A stretch of 50,575 bases of DNA from Gemmiger sp. An194. Its GTDB lineage: Bacteria; Bacillota; Clostridia; Oscillospirales; Ruminococcaceae. Shown here piece by piece: positions 1-7,741 of the stretch. A model generated the notes under the pieces. The model saw only the letters and a list, made by a program, of their open reading frames with translations. It made no database searches and was not told the DNA's origin. Within the stretch, counting starts at the first letter, position 1. Every line of letters begins with the position of its first letter. The position numbers and the translations under genes are program-made. The stretch lies in contig NZ_NFKA01000023.1 of the NCBI RefSeq assembly GCF_002160145.1, positions 1-50,575 of the forward strand, given 5' to 3'.

Positions 1-31
1 GCGCTTCGCTTTTTTGCTGCGTTGGAATGGG

Positions 32-901
32 TCAGTCCTCCGGCCGCTTGAGGCGGCGGGGGCGGCGCGGGGCCAGAAAGTCCACGGCGGTGGCTGGGTC
101 AAAGGGGCGGCTGGTCTGCTGGAGCCAGGCGGGCATGTGGTACTTCTGCGCCTGTGCTGTGGGGGCCGCATCCTCCCAGCGGCGGTGGGTCAGCCAGCGG
201 GCCGGGTGGGGGATATACCGCCCGCCTGCCTCCTTCCAGGGGGCGCTTTCGCATTGGGTGGAAAGTGCTGCCAGCATGGTGTTTACCAGTTCCTGACTGG
301 GCCGCAGGGCCTTCCAGGCTAAAAGAGCGGCCCGTTTGTCCGCCTTGCGGGGATAGGCCTGCCAGAACCGCTCAAAGCCGGCTGGCGTATCGGCCGAGAG
401 CTGTTTGGACTTGGGTTCAGTCTTCGGTGTGTCGTTCCCCAATTTCTCAGAGGAGGGGGAAGACGCACGTCCGCCGCAGGCGGTGTATGTGTGTTGGGTA
501 TCTTCTTGGATATCTTTTTGGGTATCTTTTATAGCTCTTGCGGATTCATCACTTGAATGTTCCGAATTCGTTTGTTGCAAGTGACGATTTTGAAACATGG
601 AAGCAGCGGATTCGCTGACTGCATACCACAGGGTGCGGTCAAAGGCGAAACGGCCGAAGCGGCCCTCTATAAGTGCGCCCTGCCGGACAAGACTTTTCAG
701 CAGGCGGCGGATCTGGGGCACGCTCCAGAAGGAAAAATGTTCCGCCAGACGGGCGGCGCTGGCGTACATCCAGCAGCGGCCTTCTTTCTGGCAGTCCGGG
801 TTCGACTGGTTTTTCTCACACCAGAACCGGATGTGATCCAAAAGAATTGCCTCCTCCACGCCGTAGCGGGCGGCGGCTTCGGTATCAAAGGAATAACGCA
901 T
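32..901 (-). CDS. Replisome-organizer-like protein (phage/plasmid replication family)
   Basis: The protein has 289 residues. The N-terminal part resembles the winged-helix domain of phage and integrative-element replication proteins (segments VEEAILLDHIRFWCEKN and VPQIRRLLKSLV). A polar, low-complexity linker follows at about residues 125-185. The C-terminal segment FERFWQAYPRKADKRAALLA is the WxAYP-K pattern common at the ends of phage replisome organizers. The ATG at 901 is chosen because AAGGAGG lies at the right distance upstream; an upstream in-frame extension has no ribosome site. Its leader holds two terminator-like hairpins. No other phage gene is visible inside the window, so it is either a remnant or the edge of an element lying to the left. 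The family assignment rests on motif resemblance only. Confidence 0.55.
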   Translation of the reverse strand: MRYSFDTEAAARYGVEEAILLDHIRFWCEKNQSNPDCQKEGRCWMYASAARLAEHFSFWSVPQIRRLLKSLVRQGALIEGRFGRFAFDRTLWYAVSESAASMFQNRHLQQTNSEHSSDESARAIKDTQKDIQEDTQHTYTACGGRASSPSSEKLGNDTPKTEPKSKQLSADTPAGFERFWQAYPRKADKRAALLAWKALRPSQELVNTMLAALSTQCESAPWKEAGGRYIPHPARWLTHRRWEDAAPTAQAQKYHMPAWLQQTSRPFDPATAVDFLAPRRPRRLKRPED

Positions 902-936
902 GTGTGACCCTCCTTTTTGAAAATAGACCGGGAAAA

Positions 937-1025
937 CAAAAACCGCCCCCGGCGCGCCTGTGTTTGCACAAGGCGCACCGGATGACGGTTTGCAAAAAAG
1001 GCGGGGCCTGCACCGGCTCCGCCTG
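937..1025 (-). promoter_or_regulatory. Leader with two terminator-like hairpins upstream of the replication-like gene
   Basis: Reading on the minus strand, a TATACT -10 box lies near 1040. A hairpin with GGCGG/CCGCC arms ending in a T run follows (994-1025). A second, larger hairpin has arms CCGGTGCGCC/GGCGCGCCGG at 949-981 and is followed by another T run near 937. Both precede the ribosome site at about 910. The arrangement resembles attenuated leaders of plasmid replication genes, but the function is inferred. The rest of 902-1211 holds only the queH terminator. Confidence 0.4.
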
Positions 1026-1154
1026 ATCTTTTCAGTATACAGAATAGCACAGGATGAACCGGGCTTGCCAAGGGTCAAAATGTAAAAAAATCCGGGCTTT
1101 CCGGGTCAAAATCGGGATTTAGCCGGGCTTTTCGCGGTGGAGGGAAGGAGGGCG

Positions 1155-1191
1155 CAAAAAAAGCCCCGCGCGGCGTTGAAACGGGCGCGGG
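1155..1191 (-). terminator. Intrinsic terminator after queH
   Basis: On the minus strand the arms CCCGCGC and GCGCGGG are followed by GGC and a run of seven T. It lies about 20 bases after the queH stop. Confidence 0.7.
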
Positions 1192-1211
1192 ACGAGAGGG
1201 GTGGAGTAAAA

Positions 1212-1853
1212 TTATTTTGCGGGGGTGGGGTCCTCCGGCTTCGGGGCGCTGCCCCGGGCCGAGAATTCGCAGCCGCACCAGTCCTGCCGGTAGAGGCCGT
1301 ACTGGGCCGAAAGCTCCAGGCTGCGCTTGTGGCCCTCCTTGCGCTTGAACTCGTTGGGCAGATGGCGCACGCCGTATTTTTCTTCCAGCTCCCGGCCGAT
1401 GGCGTTGATCTTCTCCGCGTCCTTGCGGGGGCTGATCGAGAGGGTGGAGCAGAACCAGTCAAAGCCATGCTCGGCGGCGTATTTGGCCGCGTGCTCCATC
1501 CGCAGCCGGTAGCACACGGTGCAGCGGCCGCCCCGCTCCGGCTCTGTTTCCAGCCCGGCCACGGCGGTGTAGAATTCGCTCTGGTCGTAGCCCTCCTCCA
1601 CCAGCGTGATGCCCGGCAGCTTTGCCTGCTTCACGAACTGGTGCAGCTCGTCCGCCCGGCGGCGGTACTCGGATGCGGGCCAGATGTTCGGGTTATAATA
1701 AAGAATGGTGATGTCGAAAAAGCCGCACAGCATCTCCAGCACGGCGCTGGAGCAGGGGGCGCAGCAGGCGTGCAGCAGAAGGCGGGGGCGGCGCTCGCCC
1801 AGGCTCAGCAGCACCTGTTCCATCATTTTCGGGTAGTTGGGGCGGTTTGCCAT
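1212..1853 (-). CDS. queH: Epoxyqueuosine reductase QueH
   Basis: QueH carries out the last step of queuosine synthesis, reducing epoxyqueuosine to queuosine in the wobble position of tRNAs with GUN anticodons. It is the cobalamin-independent, non-homologous alternative to QueG. The 213-residue protein shows the family cysteines: HACCAPC (C30, C31, C34), CTVC (C111, C114) and a C-terminal CGC (C193, C195), which in this family bind an Fe-S cluster and a neighbouring metal site. The ATG at 1853 follows AAGGAG. It has its own terminator, and no other queuosine gene is adjacent. The identification is firm from motif order and length. Confidence 0.93.
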   Translation of the reverse strand: MANRPNYPKMMEQVLLSLGERRPRLLLHACCAPCSSAVLEMLCGFFDITILYYNPNIWPASEYRRRADELHQFVKQAKLPGITLVEEGYDQSEFYTAVAGLETEPERGGRCTVCYRLRMEHAAKYAAEHGFDWFCSTLSISPRKDAEKINAIGRELEEKYGVRHLPNEFKRKEGHKRSLELSAQYGLYRQDWCGCEFSARGSAPKPEDPTPAK

Positions 1854-1903
1854 AGGGAAAAATCTCCTTTTTGCGGGCCTTTTGGGGAACGGCCCTTCGG
1901 CGC

Positions 1904-2593
1904 TTATTGTATCACGTTTTGCGCCCTTGCGCCAGCGTCCGGCCCGGCAAAATGGACCTGCGCCTGGTCCAGCAGAGCGCGCAAAGAAAGCGGCGGGGCA
2001 CCGGCGGCAGCCGGTATAAAGTCCGCCACGGTCCGGGCCAGTGCGTCCGGGTTCGCCTCTGCCTGCAGGCAGAGCACCTGCCGGGGAAACGCCCGGGCCA
2101 GCTGCCGGTAGAAGGCCCGCTGCCGGGGCACCAGCAGCAGGTTGGAGTCAAAGGCTCCCCGCACCCGGGCGGTGTCGCCGTCCCGGCGGCGGCGCAGCAC
2201 CGGCTCCTCGGCGTACAGATACACCACCCCGTTTGCCAGCGGAGCATCGCCGGATTCGGCAAGCACCCGGGCGCAAAAGCGGGGGAGCACCTCCCACTCC
2301 AGCCCGTGGGCCCGGGGGTAGACCGCCGTGTGGGCGATCACATCCAGCACCCCCATGTCGTTGAGGCGGATGCTCCCCGAAGCCGGTTCAGCGGTTTGGT
2401 ACCGGCGCAGGGTATTGCGGAAAAACCACAGCTGCTTTTCCAGAAAGTCCTCCGGGGTGTGCCAGTGAAGGTAAGGGTTCGGGATGGTGGCCAGCAGCTC
2501 CGGTACGCACACCGCGCCGGGCAGCGCGGCGAACAGGCGGCGGGCCAGCGTGGTCTTGCCCACCGCGCTGGGGCCGTCCAGATCAAGAATCAT
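1904..2593 (-). CDS. P-loop kinase-like protein
   Basis: The 229-residue protein starts almost directly with a Walker A loop, GPSAVGKTT (residues 7-15). That architecture is typical of nucleoside, nucleotide or cofactor kinases and of small AAA-type ATPases. An acidic and aromatic middle part (HWHTPEDFLEKQLWFF) and an arginine-rich stretch near residues 130-145 (EPVLRRRRDGD) could form a lid. The substrate cannot be told from sequence. The ATG at 2593 follows AAAGGAGAG. It is transcribed in the same direction as queH, 50 bases upstream of it, so the two may form one transcript. Confidence 0.6.
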   Translation of the reverse strand: MILDLDGPSAVGKTTLARRLFAALPGAVCVPELLATIPNPYLHWHTPEDFLEKQLWFFRNTLRRYQTAEPASGSIRLNDMGVLDVIAHTAVYPRAHGLEWEVLPRFCARVLAESGDAPLANGVVYLYAEEPVLRRRRDGDTARVRGAFDSNLLLVPRQRAFYRQLARAFPRQVLCLQAEANPDALARTVADFIPAAAGAPPLSLRALLDQAQVHFAGPDAGARAQNVIQ

Positions 2594-2727
2594 GGCAATC
2601 TCTCCTTTATAATAATATGGTCAGTTGAGCACTTACATCTGAAGAAAAGTATACTGCAAAATCCGCTTTTCGCAAAATGTTTATAGGCCTATCACGAATT
2701 ATCCACAATTTGCCTGTAAGATAATAA

Positions 2728-2965
2728 GCGTAGACCGAAGGAAAGACAATCGTCTTTCAAAACCCGGTATTACTGACGCGGCAGGGCGGCCAGGGCCGAA
2801 TTGCTGCCCGCCGCGCACTTACACTGGAGCCCGGCGATGCGAGGCATTGCAGTGCCGAGCCGGGACCAGACAACCATCTCCGTTTTCCTCTGTAAAGGAA
2901 AGCTTCCTTATAATCGCTGTTGCAAAGCCAGCCCGGCAGAAATGCCGGGCTGACTTTGCGTTTTG
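2728..2965 (+). ncRNA. Putative structured small RNA with its own terminator (class not identified)
   Basis: This gene-free stretch contains a chain of strong hairpins on the plus strand. The first is GAAAGAC/GTCTTTC (2741-2758). A GC-rich pair of arms lies around 2780-2817 and another (CCCGGC/GCCGGG) at about 2831-2864. The last is a long hairpin, GCAAAG-CAGCCCGGCA/TGCCGGGCTG-CTTTGC (2922-2959), ending in GTTTT. A possible -10 box, GATAAT, sits at 2720-2725. The size of about 235 nt and the rod-like build would suit a 6S-type or other regulatory RNA, but no diagnostic conserved core was recognised. Riboswitch classes considered (cobalamin, THF, T-box) did not match. Confidence 0.4.
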
Positions 2966-2984
2966 CGGTAAAATCTGCTACAAT
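2956..2984 (+). promoter_or_regulatory. Sigma-A type promoter for the DUF896 gene
   Basis: TTGCGT (2956-2961) and TACAAT (2979-2984) are separated by 17 bases. The predicted start of transcription near 2991 coincides with the left end of the repeat element at 2993, so the whole element would be part of the mRNA leader. Confidence 0.5.
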
Positions 2985-2992
2985 AGCCCCTA

Positions 2993-3164
2993 GGCAACAC
3001 CACACAATTCACGCCGAACGGCTCAGGCGGCGTATCACGCCAAAATTTTCCGTGCTATTTTCCAAAAATGCGCGCCAAGCCACCAAGGCTTGGCTGTGCT
3101 TTTTGGTTCATATCACAAAAAATTTTCCGGCGTGCTCCACTATCTGGAATTGTGCGGTATTGCC
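2993..3164 (+). mobile_element. MITE/REPIN-like element, copy A (172 bp)
   Basis: The element starts with GGCAACACCACACAATTC and ends with GAATTGTGCGGTATTGCC, an 18-bp inverted repeat with two mismatches. The core holds GCCAAGCC-ACCAA-GGCTTGGC flanked by AAAAA on the left and TTTTT on the right. A side hairpin (ACGCCG/CGGCGT) lies next to the left end. It is non-coding and closely related to three other copies in this window. No clear target duplication is visible. Confidence 0.8.
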
Positions 3165-3208
3165 TTTGTATCCCAAAAGCAATGAACACAGAAAGTGAGA
3201 CATACAAT

Positions 3209-3427
3209 ATGACCAAGGAAAAGATCGCCCGCATCAACGAGCTGGCCAAAAAATCCCGCACCGAGGAAGGCCTCACCGAGGCGGAAAAGGCCGAGCAGGC
3301 CGCCCTGCGCCGGGAGTACATCGACGAGATGAAGCAGAGCCTGCGCAGCCAGCTGGACAACGCCGACTACATCGACGACAAGGGCGTGCGCCGCCCGGTG
3401 TCCGACCTGAAAAAAACGAAGAACTGA
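3209..3427 (+). CDS. DUF896 (YnzC-like) small protein
   Basis: The 72-residue protein opens with MTKEKIARINELAKKSRTEE and matches the DUF896/YnzC family of Firmicutes, small helical proteins of unknown role (the Bacillus member YneA-operon YnzC is linked to the SOS regulon). The start at 3209 matches the family N-terminus; an in-frame ATG at 3182 would add nine residues. The ribosome site is weak (GAAAGTGAG), which is unusual here and may reflect insertion of the repeat element just upstream. A terminator follows. Confidence 0.85.
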   Translation: MTKEKIARINELAKKSRTEEGLTEAEKAEQAALRREYIDEMKQSLRSQLDNADYIDDKGVRRPVSDLKKTKN

Positions 3428-3448
3428 TAAAACAGGCAGCAGCCTGCA

Positions 3449-3482
3449 AAAAGCCCGTACAACCACTGGTCAACGGGCTTTT
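3449..3482 (+). terminator. Intrinsic terminator after DUF896 gene
   Basis: The arms AAAGCCCGT and ACGGGCTTT enclose a 13-base loop, and the stem runs into TTTT. A TATAAT box for the next gene follows at 3490-3495. Confidence 0.7.
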
Positions 3483-3551
3483 GCTATGTTATAATAAAGC
3501 GGTGAATCGAATGATCCGGTTCGGTTCGCACAAAGAGAGGAAGGATTCAAC

Positions 3552-4730
3552 GTGACCAAAGCCCTGATCCGGCTTTTTGTGAAAAACCATGAGAACACCC
3601 GCGACCCCGCCGTGCGCGGCGCCTACGGCCGCATGGCCGGTGTGGTGGGTATCTGCTGCAACCTGGCCCTGTTCGCGGGCAAGTTCATCGCGGGCACCGT
3701 GTTCGGCAGCATCGCCATCGCGGCGGACGCCATCAACAACTTGTCCGACGCGTCCTCCAACATTGTGAGCCTGATCGGCTTCAAGCTGGCGGAAAAGCCC
3801 GCCGACGAGGACCACCCCTACGGCCACGCCCGGTTTGAGTATCTGGCGGGTCTGGCGGTGGCGGTGATGGTGCTGGTCATCGGCGTGGAGCTGGCCAAGA
3901 ACAGTCTGGACAAGATCCTGCATCCCACTCCGGTAGTGTTCAGCTGGCTGTCGGTGGCGGTGCTGGCGGCGTCCATTCTGGTGAAGCTGTGGATGGCGGT
4001 GTTCAATACCCACATCGGCAAGCTGATCGATTCCTCCACCCTGCAGGCCACCGCGGCGGACAGCCGCAACGACGTGCTCAGCACCGGCGCGGTGCTGCTG
4101 GCCACCCTGATCAGCCGGTTCACCCCGCTGGAGCTGGATGGCTGGATGGGCCTTGCGGTGGCGGCGTTCATTCTGTACAGCGGCGCGGGCCTCATCAAGG
4201 AAACGCTGGACCCCCTGCTGGGTCAGGCACCGGACGAGGCGCTGGTGCATTACATCCACGACAAGGTGATGAGTTACCCGGGCGTGCTGGGCACCCATGA
4301 CCTGATGGTGCACGACTACGGCCCCGGCCGTCAGTTCGCCAGCGTGCATGTGGAGATGGCCGCTGAGGGCGACGTGATGGAAAGCCACGATGTGATCGAC
4401 AACATCGAGCAGGACTTCTGGGACAAGGACCACCTGCATGTGGTGATCCACTTCGACCCCATCATCACCAGCGACGAAAAGGTGAACGACGCCCGCCACT
4501 GGCTGGGCGAGCTGGTGAAGGAGATCGACCCGGCGCTGACCATCCACGATCTGCGCATGGTGGCGGGCCCCACCCACACCAACCTGATCTTCGACTGCGT
4601 GACCCCCGCGGGCTTCGAGATGGACGAGGCCGACCTGAAACAGGCCATCAAGCAGGCGGTGCGCAGCCGCCGACCGGATTATTTCTGCGTCATCACGGTG
4701 GAGAGCGGCTACGCCTCCATCCCCCATTGA
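3552..4730 (+). CDS. Cation diffusion facilitator family metal exporter
   Basis: The 392-residue protein is a CDF transporter with about six membrane segments in residues 30-210 and a long cytoplasmic C-terminal part. The transport-site residues appear as N62-xxx-D66 in the second helix (AINNLSDASSN) and D170-xxx-D174 in the fifth (AADSRNDVL). An N/D plus D/D set is known from Mn-exporting CDF proteins such as MntE, whereas Zn exporters usually carry histidine at these places, so manganese is the more likely substrate. The start is a GTG after AGAGAGGAAGG. The aminotransferase gene follows after 34 bases. Confidence 0.9.
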   Translation: MTKALIRLFVKNHENTRDPAVRGAYGRMAGVVGICCNLALFAGKFIAGTVFGSIAIAADAINNLSDASSNIVSLIGFKLAEKPADEDHPYGHARFEYLAGLAVAVMVLVIGVELAKNSLDKILHPTPVVFSWLSVAVLAASILVKLWMAVFNTHIGKLIDSSTLQATAADSRNDVLSTGAVLLATLISRFTPLELDGWMGLAVAAFILYSGAGLIKETLDPLLGQAPDEALVHYIHDKVMSYPGVLGTHDLMVHDYGPGRQFASVHVEMAAEGDVMESHDVIDNIEQDFWDKDHLHVVIHFDPIITSDEKVNDARHWLGELVKEIDPALTIHDLRMVAGPTHTNLIFDCVTPAGFEMDEADLKQAIKQAVRSRRPDYFCVITVESGYASIPH

Positions 4731-4764
4731 TTGGGCATTTTATAAAGGAAAGAAGCGATTCGGC

Positions 4765-5949
4765 ATGGAATTCCGTTATTCAAACAAGGTCAAACAGATG
4801 AAACCCAGCATCATCCGCGAGCTGCTCAAGCAGATGAGCGACCCGCAGCTGATCAGCTTTGCGGGCGGCAACCCGGCGGCGGACAGCTTCCCCGCGGACA
4901 CCATCCGCAAATTCAGCGACGAGCTGCTGGCCACCGACCCGGTGGGCATGCTGCAGTATTCCGTCACCGAGGGCTACGGCCCCCTGCGCAAAGCCGCCCG
5001 GGACTACGCCAACCGTCAGTGGCCGGTGGTGAGCGATGCGGATGATCTCATTATCACCAGCGGCAGCCAGCAGATCATCGAGTTTATGACAAAGCTGCTC
5101 TGCAACGAGGGCGATGTGATCGCGGTGGAGGAGCCCGCCTTTCTGGGCGCCTACAATTCCATGCGCAGTTTCGGCGCGCGGCTGGCCGGTGTGCCTCTGG
5201 AGGCGGACGGCGTGAATCTGGAGGCTTTGGAACAGGTCTTCCGGGATCAGCAGCCCAAGTTCTTCTACTGCATTCCCAACTTCCAGAACCCCACCGGCTA
5301 CACCACCAGCCTGGCAAAGCGCAAGGCCATCTACGAGCTGGCGGTGCGCTACGGCGTGCCGGTGCTGGAGGATGACCCCTACGGCGCGCTGCGCATCTCC
5401 GGCGAAGCGGTGCCGCCTATCAAGCACTTCGACACCACCGGAGCGGTGGTGTATGCCGGGTCCTTCAGCAAGGTGCTCTGCCCGGGCATGCGTCTGGCCT
5501 TCTGCGCCGGTGCGCCGGAGCTCATCGGCAAGATGGTGGTGGCAAAGCAGGGCAGTGATGTACACACCAACGTGTGGGCCCAGCGGGTCTGCGAGCGGAT
5601 TCTGACCCAGACCGATCTGGACGCCCATCTGGCCCGCCTGCAGGACATCTACCGGGACAAGGCCAATTACATGATGGCGGAAATGGACGAAAAACTGGCC
5701 GGCCGGCTGACCTACATCAAGCCCGAGGGCGGCATGTTCATCTGGGCCACCCTGCCCGAAATAGTGGACACCGATGCCTTCGTGAAAAAGTGCCTGGAGC
5801 ACAAGCTGGCGGTGGTGCCGGGCAGCGCCTTCTACACCACCGATGCCGACTGCCCCAGCGTGCGGCTGAATTTCTCCACCCCCTCGAAGGAGCAGATCAA
5901 GCAGGGCGTGGAGATCATGGACAAGGTTCTGCGGGAGCTGGGCGCGTAA
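4765..5949 (+). CDS. PLP-dependent aminotransferase, class I/II (LysN/AraT-like)
   Basis: The 394-residue protein has fold-type I aminotransferase features: NPTGYT for the substrate carboxylate region, EDDPYGAL with the pyridine-nitrogen aspartate, and SFSKVLCPGMR with the lysine that forms the Schiff base. It belongs to the MocR-related subgroup that lacks the DNA-binding N-terminus. Members act as 2-aminoadipate, aromatic or branched-chain aminotransferases with 2-oxoglutarate. The next gene, 48 bases on, makes 2-oxoglutarate, which fits a supply of amino-acceptor. The exact substrate is not visible. Confidence 0.88.
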   Translation: MEFRYSNKVKQMKPSIIRELLKQMSDPQLISFAGGNPAADSFPADTIRKFSDELLATDPVGMLQYSVTEGYGPLRKAARDYANRQWPVVSDADDLIITSGSQQIIEFMTKLLCNEGDVIAVEEPAFLGAYNSMRSFGARLAGVPLEADGVNLEALEQVFRDQQPKFFYCIPNFQNPTGYTTSLAKRKAIYELAVRYGVPVLEDDPYGALRISGEAVPPIKHFDTTGAVVYAGSFSKVLCPGMRLAFCAGAPELIGKMVVAKQGSDVHTNVWAQRVCERILTQTDLDAHLARLQDIYRDKANYMMAEMDEKLAGRLTYIKPEGGMFIWATLPEIVDTDAFVKKCLEHKLAVVPGSAFYTTDADCPSVRLNFSTPSKEQIKQGVEIMDKVLRELGA

Positions 5950-5997
5950 CGCGCTTTCCCCGATTCCCCCCAAACGAGAGAAAGAGAGGACAAGCCG

Positions 5998-7209
5998 ATG
6001 GAAAAGATCAAGATGACCACCCCCCTGGTGGAGATGGACGGCGACGAGATGACCCGCGTGCTGTGGCAGTGGATCAAGGAGGAGCTGCTGTGCCCCTTTG
6101 TGGAGCTGAACACCGAATATTACGACCTGGGCCTGCCCAACCGAGACGCCACCGGCGACCAGGTGACCATGGACGCGGCGCTGGCCAACAAGAAGTACGG
6201 CGTGTCGGTCAAGTGCGCCACCATCACCCCCAACGCCCAGCGTATGACCGAGTATGACCTGCACGAGATGTGGAAGAGCCCCAACGGCACCATCCGCGCC
6301 GTGCTGGACGGCACCGTGTTCCGCGCGCCCATCCTGCTGGACTGCATCAAGCCGGTGGTCAAGACCTGGAAAAAGCCCATCACCATCGCCCGTCATGCCT
6401 ACGGCGATGTGTACAAGGGCACCGAGTTCCGCATCCCCGGCCCGGGCAAGGCCGAGCTGGTGTTCACCGGCGCGGACGGCACCGAAATGCGCCAGACCAT
6501 CTACGATTTCGAGTGCGCAGGCGTTCTGCAGGGCACCTACAACAAGGATACCTCCATCGAGAGCTTTGCCCGCAGCTGCTTTAACTACGCATTGTCCACC
6601 AAACAGGACCTGTGGTTCTCCACCAAGGATACCATCAGCAAGAAATACGACCACACCTTCAAGGACATCTTTGCCGAGATCTACGACAAGGAGTATAAGG
6701 AGCAGTTCGAGGCCGCGGGCATCGAATACTTCTACACCCTGATCGACGACGCGGTGGCCCGCGTGGTGCGCAGCGAGGGCGGCTTCATCTGGGCCTGCAA
6801 GAACTACGACGGCGACGTGATGAGCGACATGGTCTCCACCGCCTTCGGCAGCCTGGCCATGATGACCAGCGTGCTGGTCAGCCCGGACGGCAACTACGAG
6901 TACGAGGCCGCCCACGGCACCGTGACCCGCCACTACTACCGCTACCTGAAGGGCGAGAGCACCTCCACCAACCCCATGGCCACCATCTTCGCCTGGACCG
7001 GCGCGCTGGCAAAGCGGGGCGAGCTGGACGGCAACGAGGCTCTGGTGAAGTTCGCCAAGACTCTGGAAGCCGCCTGCCTGGACACTTTGGCCAGCGGCGT
7101 GATGACCAAGGACCTGTGCGGCCTGGCCGAGGGCGTGGAAACCAAGCCCGTGGACAGCCTGGAGTTCATCCGCGCCATCCGCGCCAACCTGGAAGCCAAG
7201 CTGGCCTGA
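5998..7209 (+). CDS. icd: Isocitrate dehydrogenase (NADP-dependent, homodimeric type)
   Basis: This enzyme oxidises isocitrate to 2-oxoglutarate and CO2. The 403-residue sequence is of the eukaryote-like homodimeric subfamily: it starts with the [15 protein letters not shown] motif, has the substrate loop [12 protein letters not shown], the metal-binding stretch [12 protein letters not shown], and [13 protein letters not shown] for cofactor binding. The ATG follows AGAGAGGACAAG. It is the last gene of a plus-strand run starting at the CDF gene and ends in a strong two-way terminator. In an anaerobe its likely role is glutamate-family amino acid synthesis through an incomplete TCA branch. Confidence 0.95.
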   Translation: MEKIKMTTPLVEMDGDEMTRVLWQWIKEELLCPFVELNTEYYDLGLPNRDATGDQVTMDAALANKKYGVSVKCATITPNAQRMTEYDLHEMWKSPNGTIRAVLDGTVFRAPILLDCIKPVVKTWKKPITIARHAYGDVYKGTEFRIPGPGKAELVFTGADGTEMRQTIYDFECAGVLQGTYNKDTSIESFARSCFNYALSTKQDLWFSTKDTISKKYDHTFKDIFAEIYDKEYKEQFEAAGIEYFYTLIDDAVARVVRSEGGFIWACKNYDGDVMSDMVSTAFGSLAMMTSVLVSPDGNYEYEAAHGTVTRHYYRYLKGESTSTNPMATIFAWTGALAKRGELDGNEALVKFAKTLEAACLDTLASGVMTKDLCGLAEGVETKPVDSLEFIRAIRANLEAKLA

Positions 7210-7235
7210 GCGCAGGTTTAAACGAGTAAGAAAAG

Positions 7236-7277
7236 AACCGCCCCGGCGGCCGAAGAGTTCGGCTGCCGGGGCGGTTT
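7236..7277. terminator. Bidirectional terminator between icd and the GNAT gene
   Basis: A long hairpin has arms AACCGCCCCGGC and GCCGGGGCGGTT with an inner CCGA/TCGG stem. A-rich and T-rich flanks serve both convergent genes. Confidence 0.8.
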
Positions 7278-7286
7278 TGCGCTTTG

Positions 7287-7703
7287 TTATGGGGTCACGG
7301 ATAACTGCATCCCGTGACCGGCGCGGTCGTTGGGGATGGAGGAAAACCCGAGGGATTCATAAAATGGCTCTTTGCCGCCCGCGCTGACCAGGGCAATGGT
7401 GCAGCGCTCTCCATCGGCAAGGGTCTGCCGGGCATGGGCAATGGTCCGACGGACCAGTTCGCCGCCGATGCCTTTGCCCTGACAGTCCGGTACAACCGCC
7501 ACATCACACAGAAGATAATAGATGCCGTCGCCCACAAGGCGGGCCATGCCCACCGGCTTGCCGTTCTCAAAGGCGGCCACATTGTACGCAGCGGCATTCA
7601 GGGCTCGCTCCAGCTGCGGGGCGGAAAATTCGCTCCAGCCCACGGCGGTGCGAATCCGGTTGACGACCTCCCCCGAAAGGGTATTTTCCCGATAAACGAT
7701 CAT
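7287..7703 (-). CDS. GNAT-family N-acetyltransferase
   Basis: The 138-residue protein shows the GNAT acetyl-CoA loop VVPDCQGKGIGGELVRRTI (about residues 75-95) and the C-terminal EPFYESLGF strand-helix seen in small amine or aminoacyl acetyltransferases. The acceptor is unknown. The ATG at 7703 is preferred because CGGAGG ends eight bases upstream; a GTG nine bases earlier would overlap that ribosome site. It lies downstream of the SLOG-like gene with a 38-base gap and may be cotranscribed. Confidence 0.85.
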   Translation of the reverse strand: MIVYRENTLSGEVVNRIRTAVGWSEFSAPQLERALNAAAYNVAAFENGKPVGMARLVGDGIYYLLCDVAVVPDCQGKGIGGELVRRTIAHARQTLADGERCTIALVSAGGKEPFYESLGFSSIPNDRAGHGMQLSVTP

Positions 7704-7741
7704 GCAGAACACCTCCGAAAAAAGATTGCATCCATTCTACC

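Noticed and set aside
2831-2920. Cobalamin, THF or T-box riboswitch upstream of DUF896.
   Set aside because: The diagnostic conserved cores are not present and the downstream gene is not a usual target.
2920-3198. Short frames inside the repeat elements encoding peptides such as RRIAPKFSVIFSKNARQATK.
   Set aside because: They recur only because the DNA element recurs. They lack ribosome sites, occur in both strands and change ends between copies.
4780-6933. A minus-strand reading frame of 717 codons across the aminotransferase and isocitrate dehydrogenase genes.
   Set aside because: Antisense shadow of two conserved genes; histidine-, glycine- and valine-rich composition typical of such frames.
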